Of a stretch of DNA of 64,000 bases, positions 25,352 through 32,912 are shown piece by piece (the stretch's first letter is position 1; every line of letters starts with the position of its first letter). The DNA is taken from assembly GCF_050871315.1 (NCBI RefSeq), contig NZ_JBJLRE010000016.1. One strand, 5' to 3'. The DNA comes from Kineococcus gynurae (GTDB taxonomy: Bacteria; Actinomycetota; Actinomycetes; Actinomycetales; Kineococcaceae). A model generated the notes under the pieces. It was not told where the DNA came from. It ran no database searches and saw only the letters and a program-made list of their open reading frames with translations. The translations under genes were made by a program, and so were the position numbers.

Positions 25352-26071
25352 GTGACAAGCAGCGCTCCCTCGGGTGGAGGCACGCCGCCGAACCCGTCAC
25401 CGTCCAACCCTGGCCCAGGCGCCGGGGCGGCGCCCGCAGAGAGTCACAAGCTGCGCGACGGCATCATCACCGCCGCGGCCAGTGCACTCGTCACAGCCCT
25501 GGTCGGCATCGTGGCCGCGCTCATCACCAACTCGACGCTGCTGTCAAACAGTGGCGGCGTGATCTTCGGGTCGGAGGGCAACGTCCCCACCAGCACCGTC
25601 ACGACCGAGGTGGAGGGTCCTGTGGTCACCGCTACGGTGACCAAACCACCGACCACGGTGACGGTCACCTCTGTGCCCGCCGCCGACGCGCCCCGGCGGG
25701 CTGGCGATGTCGTGCTTCCCCACGACTTCTTCAGTGGGTACTCCGTGGACCTGGACACTCTGCAGCCTGACTGGCGCTACGCAGACGATCAGTACGGGGA
25801 GGGCCTTGACCTCACCGCGGACTGCTGCACGAACGGTCTCACTGTCCCGGCAGGCGCTCTGATCATCGACCCTGCGGGCGCCGAGTTAAACAGCCCCGAC
25901 CTGCGCGATCGCTGCCGATCGACGACTGGCCAGACGGACCACATCGCGGCGCCTCGTGAGGAGGAGATCTACTGCGTCAAGACCGACGAGGGCCGGACCG
26001 CAGTCATGCGGATTTTGGACGCCGGTCTCGACTCGGGCAACGCAGGTGTCAGCCTCGTCGTCTGGGATTGA
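25352..26071 (+). CDS. Membrane-anchored extracytoplasmic protein, unknown
   Basis: 239 residues from GTG 25352. A Pro/Gly/Ser-rich cytoplasmic N terminus (about 30 residues) is followed by one hydrophobic helix (GIITAAASALVTALVGIVAALI), then a Thr/Val-rich stalk (VVTATVTKPPTTVTVTSVPA) and an acidic outer domain of about 120 residues with four cysteines, including adjacent ones in ADCCTNGLTVPAGALI. The topology suggests a sensor or surface protein; no family was recognised. A perfect terminator hairpin follows its stop. It is the last gene of the island. Confidence 0.7.
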   Translation: MTSSAPSGGGTPPNPSPSNPGPGAGAAPAESHKLRDGIITAAASALVTALVGIVAALITNSTLLSNSGGVIFGSEGNVPTSTVTTEVEGPVVTATVTKPPTTVTVTSVPAADAPRRAGDVVLPHDFFSGYSVDLDTLQPDWRYADDQYGEGLDLTADCCTNGLTVPAGALIIDPAGAELNSPDLRDRCRSTTGQTDHIAAPREEEIYCVKTDEGRTAVMRILDAGLDSGNAGVSLVVWD

Positions 26072-26074
26072 CGC

Positions 26075-26111
26075 GCGAGAACCCCTGTCCATCATGGTCA
26101 GGGGTTCTCGC
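26075..26111 (+). terminator. Rho-independent-type terminator after the island membrane protein
   Basis: A perfect 13-bp stem (GCGAGAACCCCTG / CAGGGGTTCTCGC) with an 11-nt loop begins 3 bp after the stop codon. No long U-run follows. Confidence 0.75.
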
Positions 26112-26240
26112 TCATCCCTCCCCACTCTCTCTCCTGACCAACGGCAGACGGTGGCAGGTGATGACCGATCTACCCCACGTAATTTGCGCTTCTCAGACCC
26201 TGTGAACTGCTTCTGGCCCCGAAATGCCGCACTGCACCTC

Positions 26241-26285
26241 AGCGGTCTTCAAGACCGCCTCTTTCGGCCGCTCAGACAGCCCTCC
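26241..26285 (-). repeat. Partial tRNA-Ser 5' half (candidate attachment site)
   Basis: On the minus strand this reads as the acceptor 5' strand (GGAGGGC), D arm and anticodon arm (GCGGT, CTTGAAG, ACCGC) of a serine tRNA, then loses all similarity; no T arm or 3' acceptor strand follows. It matches 37 of 45 bases of the intact gene's 5' half at 20453-20497. It looks like the displaced half of an integration target. Confidence 0.7.
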
Positions 26286-26411
26286 TGCTGCGGTCGCCCT
26301 CGGTGGGGCACCGCCGCGCCAGCATCCCACGGTCGACACCGCCACGATCCGCAGGAATGCTGGAGGACGAACCACGGGGTCGTCGCCCCGTTCTCCAGGG
26401 GAGGGGAATCG
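26286..26411. other. Upstream region of the PAS gene, right of the island
   Basis: No gene seen. If the island integrated at tRNA-Ser, this DNA could include the promoter that once drove the tRNA leftward. GAGGGGAATCG before the PAS gene supplies a weak ribosome binding site. Confidence 0.35.
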
Positions 26412-27146
26412 ATGGACACGGTGGACGCACCCGCCGACCCGACTCACCCGGAGGACGCGTACCGCAGACGGACCGCGGAGGTCGCCGACCTCGTCGTCGG
26501 CCTCTGGGGGGATCCACCCTCCCGGTCGACCACGGACCTGCGACCGATGATCGACGCCCTCGCCGCCGACGACGACCTCGGGCGGGAGGAGCGCCTCGTG
26601 GTCCGCGGGGACGGGCTCGGCTACGCGCAGCTCGTCGCCGCCCTCGTCCAGGCCGGTCCCAACGGCCGGGCCCTCGCCCACCTGCCCGAGGGTCTGCGAC
26701 GCCGCCTCGTCGACGCCGTGGGCGGCACCCCCGCCCCGGTCGGGCTGGCCGCCCTCCCCGCCCCCGAGGCGGGGGCCTGGGAGTACGACGCCGTGACCGG
26801 ACTGCTCAGCTTCGACGACGCGGCCGCCCGGTTGATGGGTCTGCCCGACGGAGCCGGCCAGGGCCCGCTCGACACCAGGGCCCCGGCCCGAATCCACCCC
26901 GCGGACCAGCCGCGCGTCGCGGCGGCCCTGGAGGAGTCGCTCAGCACGGGCCACCCCTACGAGACCCGCTTCCGCTGCCTGATGCCCGACGACGGGTGGG
27001 CGTGGCGGGCCAGCCGGGCCCGGGCCCTGCACCCGACCGCGTCGCCGTCCCCGGCGACCACGCGCCGACCGCACCGCCGTCAGGTCCCCAGCGCTCCCCA
27101 CGGTCGCTGGACCCGGCTGATCGGGTTCATCGCCGCCGACGTCTGA
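26412..27146 (+). CDS. PAS-domain protein without output domain
   Basis: 244 residues from ATG 26412. The N-terminal 110 residues are helical and acidic and resemble the ANTAR-associated or PAS-linked leaders of actinobacterial signalling proteins, without a firm match. Residues about 115-235 form a PAS_3-type fold (GAWEYDAVTGLLSFDDAAARLMGLP ... RIHPADQPRVAAALEESLSTGHPYETRFRC ... WAWRASRARA), closed by RLIGFIAADV. A Pro/Thr/Arg-rich insertion of about 27 residues sits before the last strand. No kinase, GGDEF or ANTAR domain follows, so it could be a free-standing sensor module. Heme or flavin ligand cannot be predicted. Confidence 0.7.
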   Translation: MDTVDAPADPTHPEDAYRRRTAEVADLVVGLWGDPPSRSTTDLRPMIDALAADDDLGREERLVVRGDGLGYAQLVAALVQAGPNGRALAHLPEGLRRRLVDAVGGTPAPVGLAALPAPEAGAWEYDAVTGLLSFDDAAARLMGLPDGAGQGPLDTRAPARIHPADQPRVAAALEESLSTGHPYETRFRCLMPDDGWAWRASRARALHPTASPSPATTRRPHRRQVPSAPHGRWTRLIGFIAADV

Positions 27147-27198
27147 TCGTTCCCCGCGGGGTGGTGACAGCCCGCGGTCCGCCGATCATGATGGCGGC

Positions 27199-28451
27199 GT
27201 GTGGGCCGACCAGGACACCTTCGCCAGCCCGAGCGGACTCGACCCCGAGGCGTTGGGGACCACGCTCGTGCTCGCGTTCGAGGAGGTCGGGGGCGGACGG
27301 CAGGCCGCGGTGGAACTCCTGCGCCGCACGGGGACCTGGCTGAGCGACCTGGACCGGGCCGGGTTCGTCTCGGTCGGCGCCCCGCACCCCGACGACCCGG
27401 ACGCCCGGCCGCCCGGCCGCGGGCGATCATCCGGTGGGGCGGGGCGCTCGAGGCGGCCGAGTGGGGCGGGCCGCTGCACGACGACGGATGGGGGACGGGG
27501 CCCCGGCTCTTCCTCCTGCAGCTCGCCGCGGCGCTCGCCGGCCGGTGCCCGCCCGGGTTCGACCTCGGCGGCGGTCTCGGCTGTCTCGACCGCGAGACGA
27601 CGCGTTACGTCCTGGCGGCGATCAGCCTCAGCACGCAGTCCCACGTCGAGACCGTCCCCCGTCGTCTCCCGGACGGTCGCGACGACCGGCGCAGCGGCCA
27701 ACGGTTCGTAGGCACCCTGGTCCCGTGGCCCGACGCGCCGGACCAGGAGCCGTCCACCCAGGACGAGCTGCCGCTGTTCCCGGCCCGTCTCGCCGAGGAC
27801 GCCGCGCTGGACTGGGCCCTGGCGAACCCCGCCCCCGAGGTGAGCGTGCCGCTGTCCGTCCCGGTCCGCTCGGTGCTGGAACGCCTGCGGTACGCCACGG
27901 GCATGCGCGGGGCGGGCCTGGCCCGATCGCGGAACCTCCGGGAACCGCTCTTCGCCGCCCTCGTCCACCGCGACGAGCCCGAGGTCGAGGCCTGGCTGGG
28001 CTTCCCGCTGCCCGAGCCGGCTCCGCTGCGCGACGTGGGCCACACCCGCCACTGCCTCACCCGTGACCCCGGGCCGCTTCTCCCGCGGCCCGGGGAGATC
28101 GACGACCCCCCGGAGGCCATCCGGGTGTACTGGATCCCCCGGGACGTGGACCCGGCTGCCGTGCACCTCGCCGACCCCGACGAGCTGTCGGTGCTGCCGC
28201 TCTCGATCGGCTTCCAGCGGTACCCCTCCCCGCGGGAGGACCGGCCCACGACCCGGTTCGACTCGGCCCCGGGCGGGTACACGTCGGTCACCGTCCGCGG
28301 GGTCCGGTACACCGTGCAGCGCTTCGCCGACCGCCGCACCCGGGTCGCCTGGGGCCGGGACGACCTGCCGGGCGACCCCAGGTTCGCCATGGAGGTCCCG
28401 CTGCCACCCGTGGAGACCGTGGAGTTCCTGGTCCGCAGTCCTCGTCTGTGA
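27199..28451 (+). pseudogene. Paralogue 1 of an unknown tandem family, frameshifted by an 8-bp duplication
   Basis: From GTG 27199 the protein reads VWADQDTFASPSGLDPEALG ... GFVSVGAPHPDDPDARP and then loses the family sequence; from about 27419 a second frame continues AIIRWGGALEAAEWGGP to the stop at 28451 with clear similarity to the downstream paralogue throughout. The shift lies at a tandem duplication of GCCCGGCC (27403-27418); removing one copy restores a continuous frame of about 414 codons. The family is unknown: an N-terminal helical half, and a C-terminal half with VYWIPRDVDPAAVHLADPDE and GVRYTVQRF segments. It may be a pseudogene, a phase-variable gene, or a sequencing slip. Confidence 0.8.
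27403..27418. repeat. 8-bp tandem duplication (GCCCGGCC x2) causing a frameshift
   Basis: Two back-to-back copies of GCCCGGCC interrupt the alignment between the two paralogues. The intact paralogue has no such duplication at the equivalent place. Short tandem duplications like this can expand or contract by slippage. Confidence 0.85.
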
Positions 28452-28544
28452 CACGGCCGCGTCGACCGGTGATGACCGGCCGGGTGGGCGTCGCTCGGCG
28501 CGAAACCCGTGACAGCGGGCCGCGACTCTGATCATCATGAACTC

Positions 28545-29735
28545 GTGTGGTCCGATCAAGACACCTTCGCCAGTCCGAGCGGCCTCGGGGCCGAGGCGCT
28601 CGGCGAGGCCCTCGTCCGCGCCTTCGAGGAGGTGGGGGGCGGGCGGTTGGCGGCCGTCGAGCTCCTCCGCCGCACCGGCACCTGGTTGAGCGAGCTGGAC
28701 CGGGCGGGGTTCGTCTCCGTCGGCGCCCCGCACCCGGACGACCCCGACTCCCGGCCCCGCGCGGTCATCCGGTGGGGTGGCGCGGTCGAAGCCGTCGACT
28801 GGGACGGCCCGCTGCACCACGAGGCCCGCACCCCGGGGCGCGACCCGTTCCTGCTGCTGCTGGCGGCGGCCCTCGCCGGGCGGGCCCCGGCCGGGTTCAA
28901 CCTCGGCGCCGGGCTGGAGGGTCTCGACCAGGACACCGCCCGCTTCGTCCTGGCCGCGTTCAGCGAGGCCACGCGCGCGCACTCCGAACGGTCCACGGGG
29001 CGACGGACCCCCGGGGAACCGGTCGTCGCGTGGCCCGAGGAGCCCCCCACCCGCGCCCGGGAGACGGGCCGACCGGCCGCCGCCCCCGTCCGGGAGCGGG
29101 CCACCCGGGAGTGGGTCGAGACGCACCCCGCACCGGTCGTGTCGTTGCCGCTGGCCGCCCCGGTGCGTTCGGTCCTGGAGCAGCTGCGGTCCGCGACCCG
29201 GATGCGCCCGGTGGGCGGCGCCCACCAGCGGCACCAGGAGAAGCCCCTGTTCTCGACGTTCGTCCTGCGCCCGGACGAGGAGGTGGAGGAGTGGCTGGAC
29301 TTCTCCCTCACCCAGCTGGCCCCGCTGGACGACGTCGGTCACGACCGCCGCTGCTTCACCCGGGCCGGGGGTCCGCTGCCCGTCGGCGGGGCCACGGAGC
29401 CGGCCGAGCCGGACCAGGTCGAGGTGTACTGGATCCCCCGCGACGTCGCCCCGGAACAGGTCTGCCTGTCCAACCCGGACGAACTGTCGATCGTGCACCT
29501 GCGCATCGACCTGGACCCCGACGGCGAGGACGGCGAGGACGGCGCGGGCGCCCCCGGCGACCGAACCACGGTGACCATCCGGGACGTCCGGTACTCGGTG
29601 CAGCGCAGCGGGGAACGACGGACCCGGGTGGCCTGGCGACGCGAGGACCGACCGCGCCGCCCCTCCTTCGCGATGAACGTGCCGCTGGCCCCGGTCGACA
29701 CCGTCGAACTGCTCCTTCGCAGCCCGCGCCTCTGA
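28545..29735 (+). CDS. Paralogue 2 of the unknown tandem family (intact)
   Basis: 396 residues from GTG 28545, aligned with the GTG of paralogue 1 (both start V-W-x-D-Q-D-T-F-A-S-P-S-G-L). The N-terminal half is mostly alpha-helical with WGGAVEAVDWDGPL and a hydrophobic FLLLLAAALAG stretch. A charged variable linker (about residues 150-190) is followed by a beta-rich half containing VYWIPRDVAPEQVCLSNPDE, TTVTIRDVRYSVQR and TRVAWRRED. No signal peptide, membrane anchor or known catalytic motif was recognised. The paralogues differ mainly in the linker. Function unknown; presence of two copies suggests local duplication and divergence. Confidence 0.75.
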   Translation: MWSDQDTFASPSGLGAEALGEALVRAFEEVGGGRLAAVELLRRTGTWLSELDRAGFVSVGAPHPDDPDSRPRAVIRWGGAVEAVDWDGPLHHEARTPGRDPFLLLLAAALAGRAPAGFNLGAGLEGLDQDTARFVLAAFSEATRAHSERSTGRRTPGEPVVAWPEEPPTRARETGRPAAAPVRERATREWVETHPAPVVSLPLAAPVRSVLEQLRSATRMRPVGGAHQRHQEKPLFSTFVLRPDEEVEEWLDFSLTQLAPLDDVGHDRRCFTRAGGPLPVGGATEPAEPDQVEVYWIPRDVAPEQVCLSNPDELSIVHLRIDLDPDGEDGEDGAGAPGDRTTVTIRDVRYSVQRSGERRTRVAWRREDRPRRPSFAMNVPLAPVDTVELLLRSPRL

Positions 29736-29756
29736 CCTCGACCGGGGCGGTCGGGG

Positions 29757-30173
29757 TCACTCCGGTGCGCCACCCAGGGAGATGTTGATCAGCCACGGCA
29801 CCCCGAAACGGTCCACGAAGGCGCCCATCTCGTCGCCCCACATCTGCTTCTCCAGGGGCATCTGGATCTGACCGCCCTCGGACAGCCCGCTGAACCAGCC
29901 GCGGAGGGTGTCGACCTCGTCGCCGCTGATGCTCACCGTCATGCCCTGCACGGGCACGGGGTCCGCCCCCGGGGGGAGGTCGGAGGCCATCAGCGTGATC
30001 CCGCCGGGCACGTCGAGCTGCGCGTGCATGACCCCCTCGGGATCGACGCCCTCGGGGGCGCCCATGTCGCCGAACGTCATGATGGAGAGCTCGCCGCCCA
30101 GGACGCCCTGGTAGAACGTCATGGCCTCGCGGGCCGTCGTGTCGAGGTGCAGGTACGGGTTGAGCTGGGCCAT
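29757..30173 (-). CDS. VOC-superfamily PhnB-like protein
   Basis: 138 residues from ATG 30173. The vicinal-oxygen-chelate layout is clear: LNPYLHLDTTAREAMTFYQGVLGGEL, then a second half-module ending WGDEMGAFVDRFGVPWLINI, as in the PhnB/DUF1428-like group. These proteins bind metals or small ligands, and the precise substrate is generally unknown. It is divergent from the ppm1 gene, and the 149-bp gap contains two perfect palindromes. Confidence 0.85.
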   Translation of the reverse strand: MAQLNPYLHLDTTAREAMTFYQGVLGGELSIMTFGDMGAPEGVDPEGVMHAQLDVPGGITLMASDLPPGADPVPVQGMTVSISGDEVDTLRGWFSGLSEGGQIQMPLEKQMWGDEMGAFVDRFGVPWLINISLGGAPE

Positions 30174-30212
30174 GGCCGTCTCCGGGTTCTCGTTCGGGTC
30201 CTCGGGCCGCCG

Positions 30213-30246
30213 GTCGCGGACCGTCCGCGACTGAGACCCGTCTCAG
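30213..30246. promoter_or_regulatory. Two abutting perfect palindromes in a divergent promoter region
   Basis: Palindrome A: GTCGCGGA (30213-30220) and TCCGCGAC (30224-30231) around CCG. Palindrome B: CTGAGAC (30231-30237) and GTCTCAG (30240-30246) around CC. They share base 30231 and sit between the VOC gene (minus) and ppm1 (plus), a suitable place for operators of the divergent pair. They could also form hairpins. Confidence 0.55.
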
Positions 30247-30322
30247 GTCAGGAAATCATCGCGCGCCGTCCTCGGGTAGCGTCCGACGTCCGTCCGCAGC
30301 AGATCCGTCGAAACGAGCAGCA

Positions 30323-31078
30323 GTGACCCAGGCCTTGCGCACCGTCGTCGTCGTCCCGACGTACGAGGAGGCGGAGAACATCGCCGAGATGCTGCCGGCG
30401 CTGCTGAACTCCCCGATCGCCCCCGACGTCCTCGTCGTGGACGACTCCTCCCCGGACGGCACGGGCGGGATCGTCCTGGAGATCGCCGAGCGCTACGACG
30501 AGGGTCGGGTGCGGCTGCTGACCCGGGCCGGCAAGGAGGGGCTGGGCGCCGCCTACCGGGCGGGTTTCGCCCGCGCCCTGGAGATCGCGCCGTTCGGGGC
30601 CGACCAGTACGACCTGGTGGTCCAGATGGACGCCGACGGTTCGCACCCGATCTCGGCCCTGCCGGCCATGCTCGCGGCCGTGCAGGGGGGTGCCGACCTC
30701 GTGCTCGGGGCCCGGTACGTGCCGGGCGGGGCCCTCGACGACGCCTGGCCCTGGTACCGCAAGGCGCTGTCGAAGGGGGCGAACGTCTACGCCCGGACCC
30801 TGCTGCGCGCGCCCGTGGCCGACCTCACCGGGGGCTTCAAGATGTGGACGGTGCCGCTGCTGGCGTCGCTGCCGCTGTCCCGGTTGACCGCGACCGGGTA
30901 CGCCTTCCAGATCCAGACGACGCTGGCCGCCCTCGAACGGGGGGCCACGGTGGCCGAGGTGCCGATCCGGTTCGCCGAACGGACCCGGGGGGCCTCGAAG
31001 ATGTCCTCGGCGATCATCGGCGAGGCGATGACCTCGGTGCTGAAGATGCGCCGGAACGGCTCGACCGGCGCCCGCTGA
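30323..31078 (+). CDS. ppm1: Polyprenol monophosphomannose synthase
   Basis: 251 residues from GTG 30323. GT2 glycosyltransferase with VVVVPTYEEAENI, VDDSSPDGTG, the Asp-rich QMDADGSHP and GARYVPGG motifs of dolichol-phosphate-mannose synthases. It transfers mannose from GDP-mannose to polyprenyl phosphate at the inner face of the membrane, supplying lipoglycan and protein O-mannosylation pathways in actinobacteria. This is the catalytic domain only; no Lnt-type N-acyltransferase domain or membrane anchor is fused. Confidence 0.9.
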   Translation: MTQALRTVVVVPTYEEAENIAEMLPALLNSPIAPDVLVVDDSSPDGTGGIVLEIAERYDEGRVRLLTRAGKEGLGAAYRAGFARALEIAPFGADQYDLVVQMDADGSHPISALPAMLAAVQGGADLVLGARYVPGGALDDAWPWYRKALSKGANVYARTLLRAPVADLTGGFKMWTVPLLASLPLSRLTATGYAFQIQTTLAALERGATVAEVPIRFAERTRGASKMSSAIIGEAMTSVLKMRRNGSTGAR

Positions 31079-31130
31079 GTCGCGGACGCCGGTCGAGGGG
31101 TCGAACTGGTCGGGCCGGGGCCCGGGTGCC

Positions 31131-31631
31131 TCAGAGGCAGACGATGCTGAGGCGGCCCTTGCCGTAGCGGGCGACCTCGACGTTCAGGTCCAGCCGCGGC
31201 CCGTTGCGGGTCGCGCCCTCGACGACGTCGTTGCGCAGCACCTCACCCGGTGCGTAGCAGGCGTAGAGCTTGAGGTGCGGGGCGTCGGGCAGGTTGAACA
31301 GCGAGGCCATGATGTTGAACACCTCGGCGGCGTTCTCCATCAGGTTGGCCGGCATCTCGCCGTCCTCGATCGCCGCCTCGGCCGCCCCCGGGGGGAGCAG
31401 GCCGATCGCGGCACCCATGTGCGCGGTCAGCGTGAAGTCGAACACCCCGACGGCCGCCGACCGCAGGTGGTCGTCGACGTAGAGGGCGACGGCCGAACCC
31501 GGGCGGCCCCCGACGGTGCAGGGGTCGCCGTCGCCGACGGTCACGTCGCGGCCGAGGAGGTCCTCCAGCAGGACGCGGACCGCGTGGGTGGTGGGGACCG
31601 GCGAGGTCACCACGACGGTGTCGGCGCTCAC
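31131..31631 (-). CDS. CheX/CheC-like protein (divergent), candidate
   Basis: 166 residues, start overlapping the stop of the cheY-like gene (ATGA). The segment LMENAAEVFNIMASLFN resembles the helix of CheC/CheX phosphatases that carries the E-x-x-N active site, but the Asn spacing is not canonical. It may therefore be a non-catalytic relative. It is the last gene of a series in which CheX-like and CheY-like proteins alternate. Its N-terminal part resembles the strand-rich half of CheX. Function inferred from context only. Confidence 0.5.
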   Translation of the reverse strand: MSADTVVVTSPVPTTHAVRVLLEDLLGRDVTVGDGDPCTVGGRPGSAVALYVDDHLRSAAVGVFDFTLTAHMGAAIGLLPPGAAEAAIEDGEMPANLMENAAEVFNIMASLFNLPDAPHLKLYACYAPGEVLRNDVVEGATRNGPRLDLNVEVARYGKGRLSIVCL

Positions 31632-32005
31632 CGGAGCGCGCCGACGACGGGGTCGAGCGCCTCGGTGAACCCCTCGGCGGTGAACGGCTTCTGGATGAGG
31701 AACAGGGCGCCGTTGGCGAGCGCCGTCTCCCGCATGTCGTCGGACCCCTCCGAGGTCACGAAACCGAACGGCGTGGTGTCGCCGGAGCCGCGCAGCGTCT
31801 GCAGCAGTTCCAGCCCACCCATGTTGGGCATGTTCCAGTCCGACAGGATCAGACCGGGAGCCTCGGTACGGACGAGGTCGAAGGCGATCCGCCCGTCCTC
31901 GGCCTGCACCACGTCGAACCAGTCGAAACCGGCCTGCCGCAGGGTGCGGATGACGATCTGCCGCATCACCCGGCTGTCGTCCACCACCAGGACCTTCATC
32001 GTCAC
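31628..32005 (-). CDS. CheY-like receiver protein (second of two)
   Basis: 125 residues from ATG 32005; a single receiver domain with VLVVDDSRVMRQIV, phosphoacceptor Asp in LILSDWNMPNMGG (about residue 55), Ser/Thr in FVTSEGSDD and Lys in IQKPFTAEGF. No output domain, so it is a CheY-type protein that could act on the flagellar switch or serve as a phosphate sink. It starts within the stop of the CheX-like gene (ATGA). Confidence 0.9.
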   Translation of the reverse strand: MTMKVLVVDDSRVMRQIVIRTLRQAGFDWFDVVQAEDGRIAFDLVRTEAPGLILSDWNMPNMGGLELLQTLRGSGDTTPFGFVTSEGSDDMRETALANGALFLIQKPFTAEGFTEALDPVVGALR

Positions 32006-32532
32006 ACCTTCCAGAAGTCGTCGTTGTCAGTGTCCGTCACGGAGTCCTCGTCCACGCGGCGGGGGCCGCCGGTGACGACGAACGTGACGGGGTGCCCGAG
32101 CCAGAACGCGTCGTGACGCGCGAGGCAGTCGGAGCTGTCGAAGCGGATCTTGCCGCGCAGGACCTGGGGCAGGCCCAGCGCGGACACCTCGGGCAGGATC
32201 GCCTTGACGTTCCCGCCGATGACGTTGGCGATCTCCCCGAGGGCGTCGGCGACGTCCTCGTCGGGGAGTTCACCCTCCTCGTGCAGCATCGCGGCGGCCA
32301 GCAGGCCGGACACCGCGTCGCCGACGAGGACGGAGACCAGGCTGGGCGTCGGACCGTCGATGACGACCGAGGCGTGCAGTTCCACGAACGACTCCGGCCC
32401 GGTGGTGGGGTGCGGGTCGAACGCGGGCAGCAGGCCGTCGACGTGGTCCAGGTAGGACTCCCACGTGGCGGCGACGATCTGGGCGAGGTCCTCGTCCCCC
32501 AGCAGGACGTCGGTCTGCGAATCGATGCTCAT
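32002..32532 (-). CDS. CheX-like chemotaxis phosphatase
   Basis: 176 residues. The helix DEDVADALGEIANVIGGNVK contains the E-I-A-N (E-x-x-N) motif by which CheC/CheX/FliY phosphatases dephosphorylate CheY. An acidic tail (DEDSVTDTDNDD) ends the protein. It lies between two cheY-like genes with 4-bp overlaps on both sides, so it is probably translated together with its substrates. Confidence 0.78.
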   Translation of the reverse strand: MSIDSQTDVLLGDEDLAQIVAATWESYLDHVDGLLPAFDPHPTTGPESFVELHASVVIDGPTPSLVSVLVGDAVSGLLAAAMLHEEGELPDEDVADALGEIANVIGGNVKAILPEVSALGLPQVLRGKIRFDSSDCLARHDAFWLGHPVTFVVTGGPRRVDEDSVTDTDNDDFWKV

Positions 32533-32912
32533 GCGCCGGCCACCTCCGGGAGGAGCCCCAGGAGACCGAGCTTCTCCTGCATGGCGTCCACGGTGAACGG
32601 TTTGATGAGGTACTCGTGGGCCCCGGCCGCGAGCGCGCGGACGATCTGGCCGTGCTCGGCCTCGGTGGTGACCATCATCATGGTCATCGACCGGTAGGCG
32701 CGGTTGGTCCGGACCTGGGTGACGAACGTCAGCCCGTCCATGACCGGCATGTTCCAGTCGACGGTGGCGAGTTCGGGCAGCGGCCCCTCGGCCAGGACGT
32801 CGAGCGCCTGCTGGCCGTCCGCCGCCTCCACCGTCTCGTAACCCAGGTTGCGCAACGCCCCCGCGATGATCTTCCGCATCGCGCGGGAGTCGTCGACGAC
32901 GAGTGCTCTCAT
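32529..32912 (-). CDS. cheY: CheY-like receiver protein (first of two)
   Basis: 127 residues from ATG 32912. Receiver motifs ALVVDDSRAMRKII, phosphoacceptor in LATVDWNMPVMDG (about residue 55), Thr in MMVTTEAEHG and Lys in YLIKPFTVDAMQ. DWNMPVMDG and the KPF context are typical of chemotaxis CheY. It overlaps cheR upstream and the cheX-like gene downstream by 4 bp each. Confidence 0.9.
   Translation of the reverse strand: MRALVVDDSRAMRKIIAGALRNLGYETVEAADGQQALDVLAEGPLPELATVDWNMPVMDGLTFVTQVRTNRAYRSMTMMMVTTEAEHGQIVRALAAGAHEYLIKPFTVDAMQEKLGLLGLLPEVAGA

Larger units (their letters stand above)
20453..26285. mobile_element. Candidate genomic island bounded by tRNA-Ser sequence
   Basis: The left boundary is the 5' half of the intact tRNA-Ser gene (20453-20497). 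The right boundary is a 45-nt copy of the same half in the same orientation (26241-26285, 37 of 45 identical, including a 12-bp exact run TTCAAGACCGCC over the anticodon loop). Between them are decayed genes, a restriction-modification pair, an HTH gene, an intact IS3-family element and a membrane protein, while flanking genes are long, intact and typical of the chromosome. No integrase or excisionase was recognised, so the island may be a fixed remnant. The boundaries are inference. Confidence 0.55.

Noticed and set aside
26241..26285. A second functional tRNA-Ser
   Set aside because: Only acceptor 5' strand, D arm and anticodon arm are present; no variable arm, T arm or 3' acceptor strand follows.
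31111..31124. Short GC stem between ppm1 and the CheX-like gene as a terminator
   Set aside because: Only 6 bp of stem with a 2-nt loop; in DNA this GC-rich such stems arise by chance.
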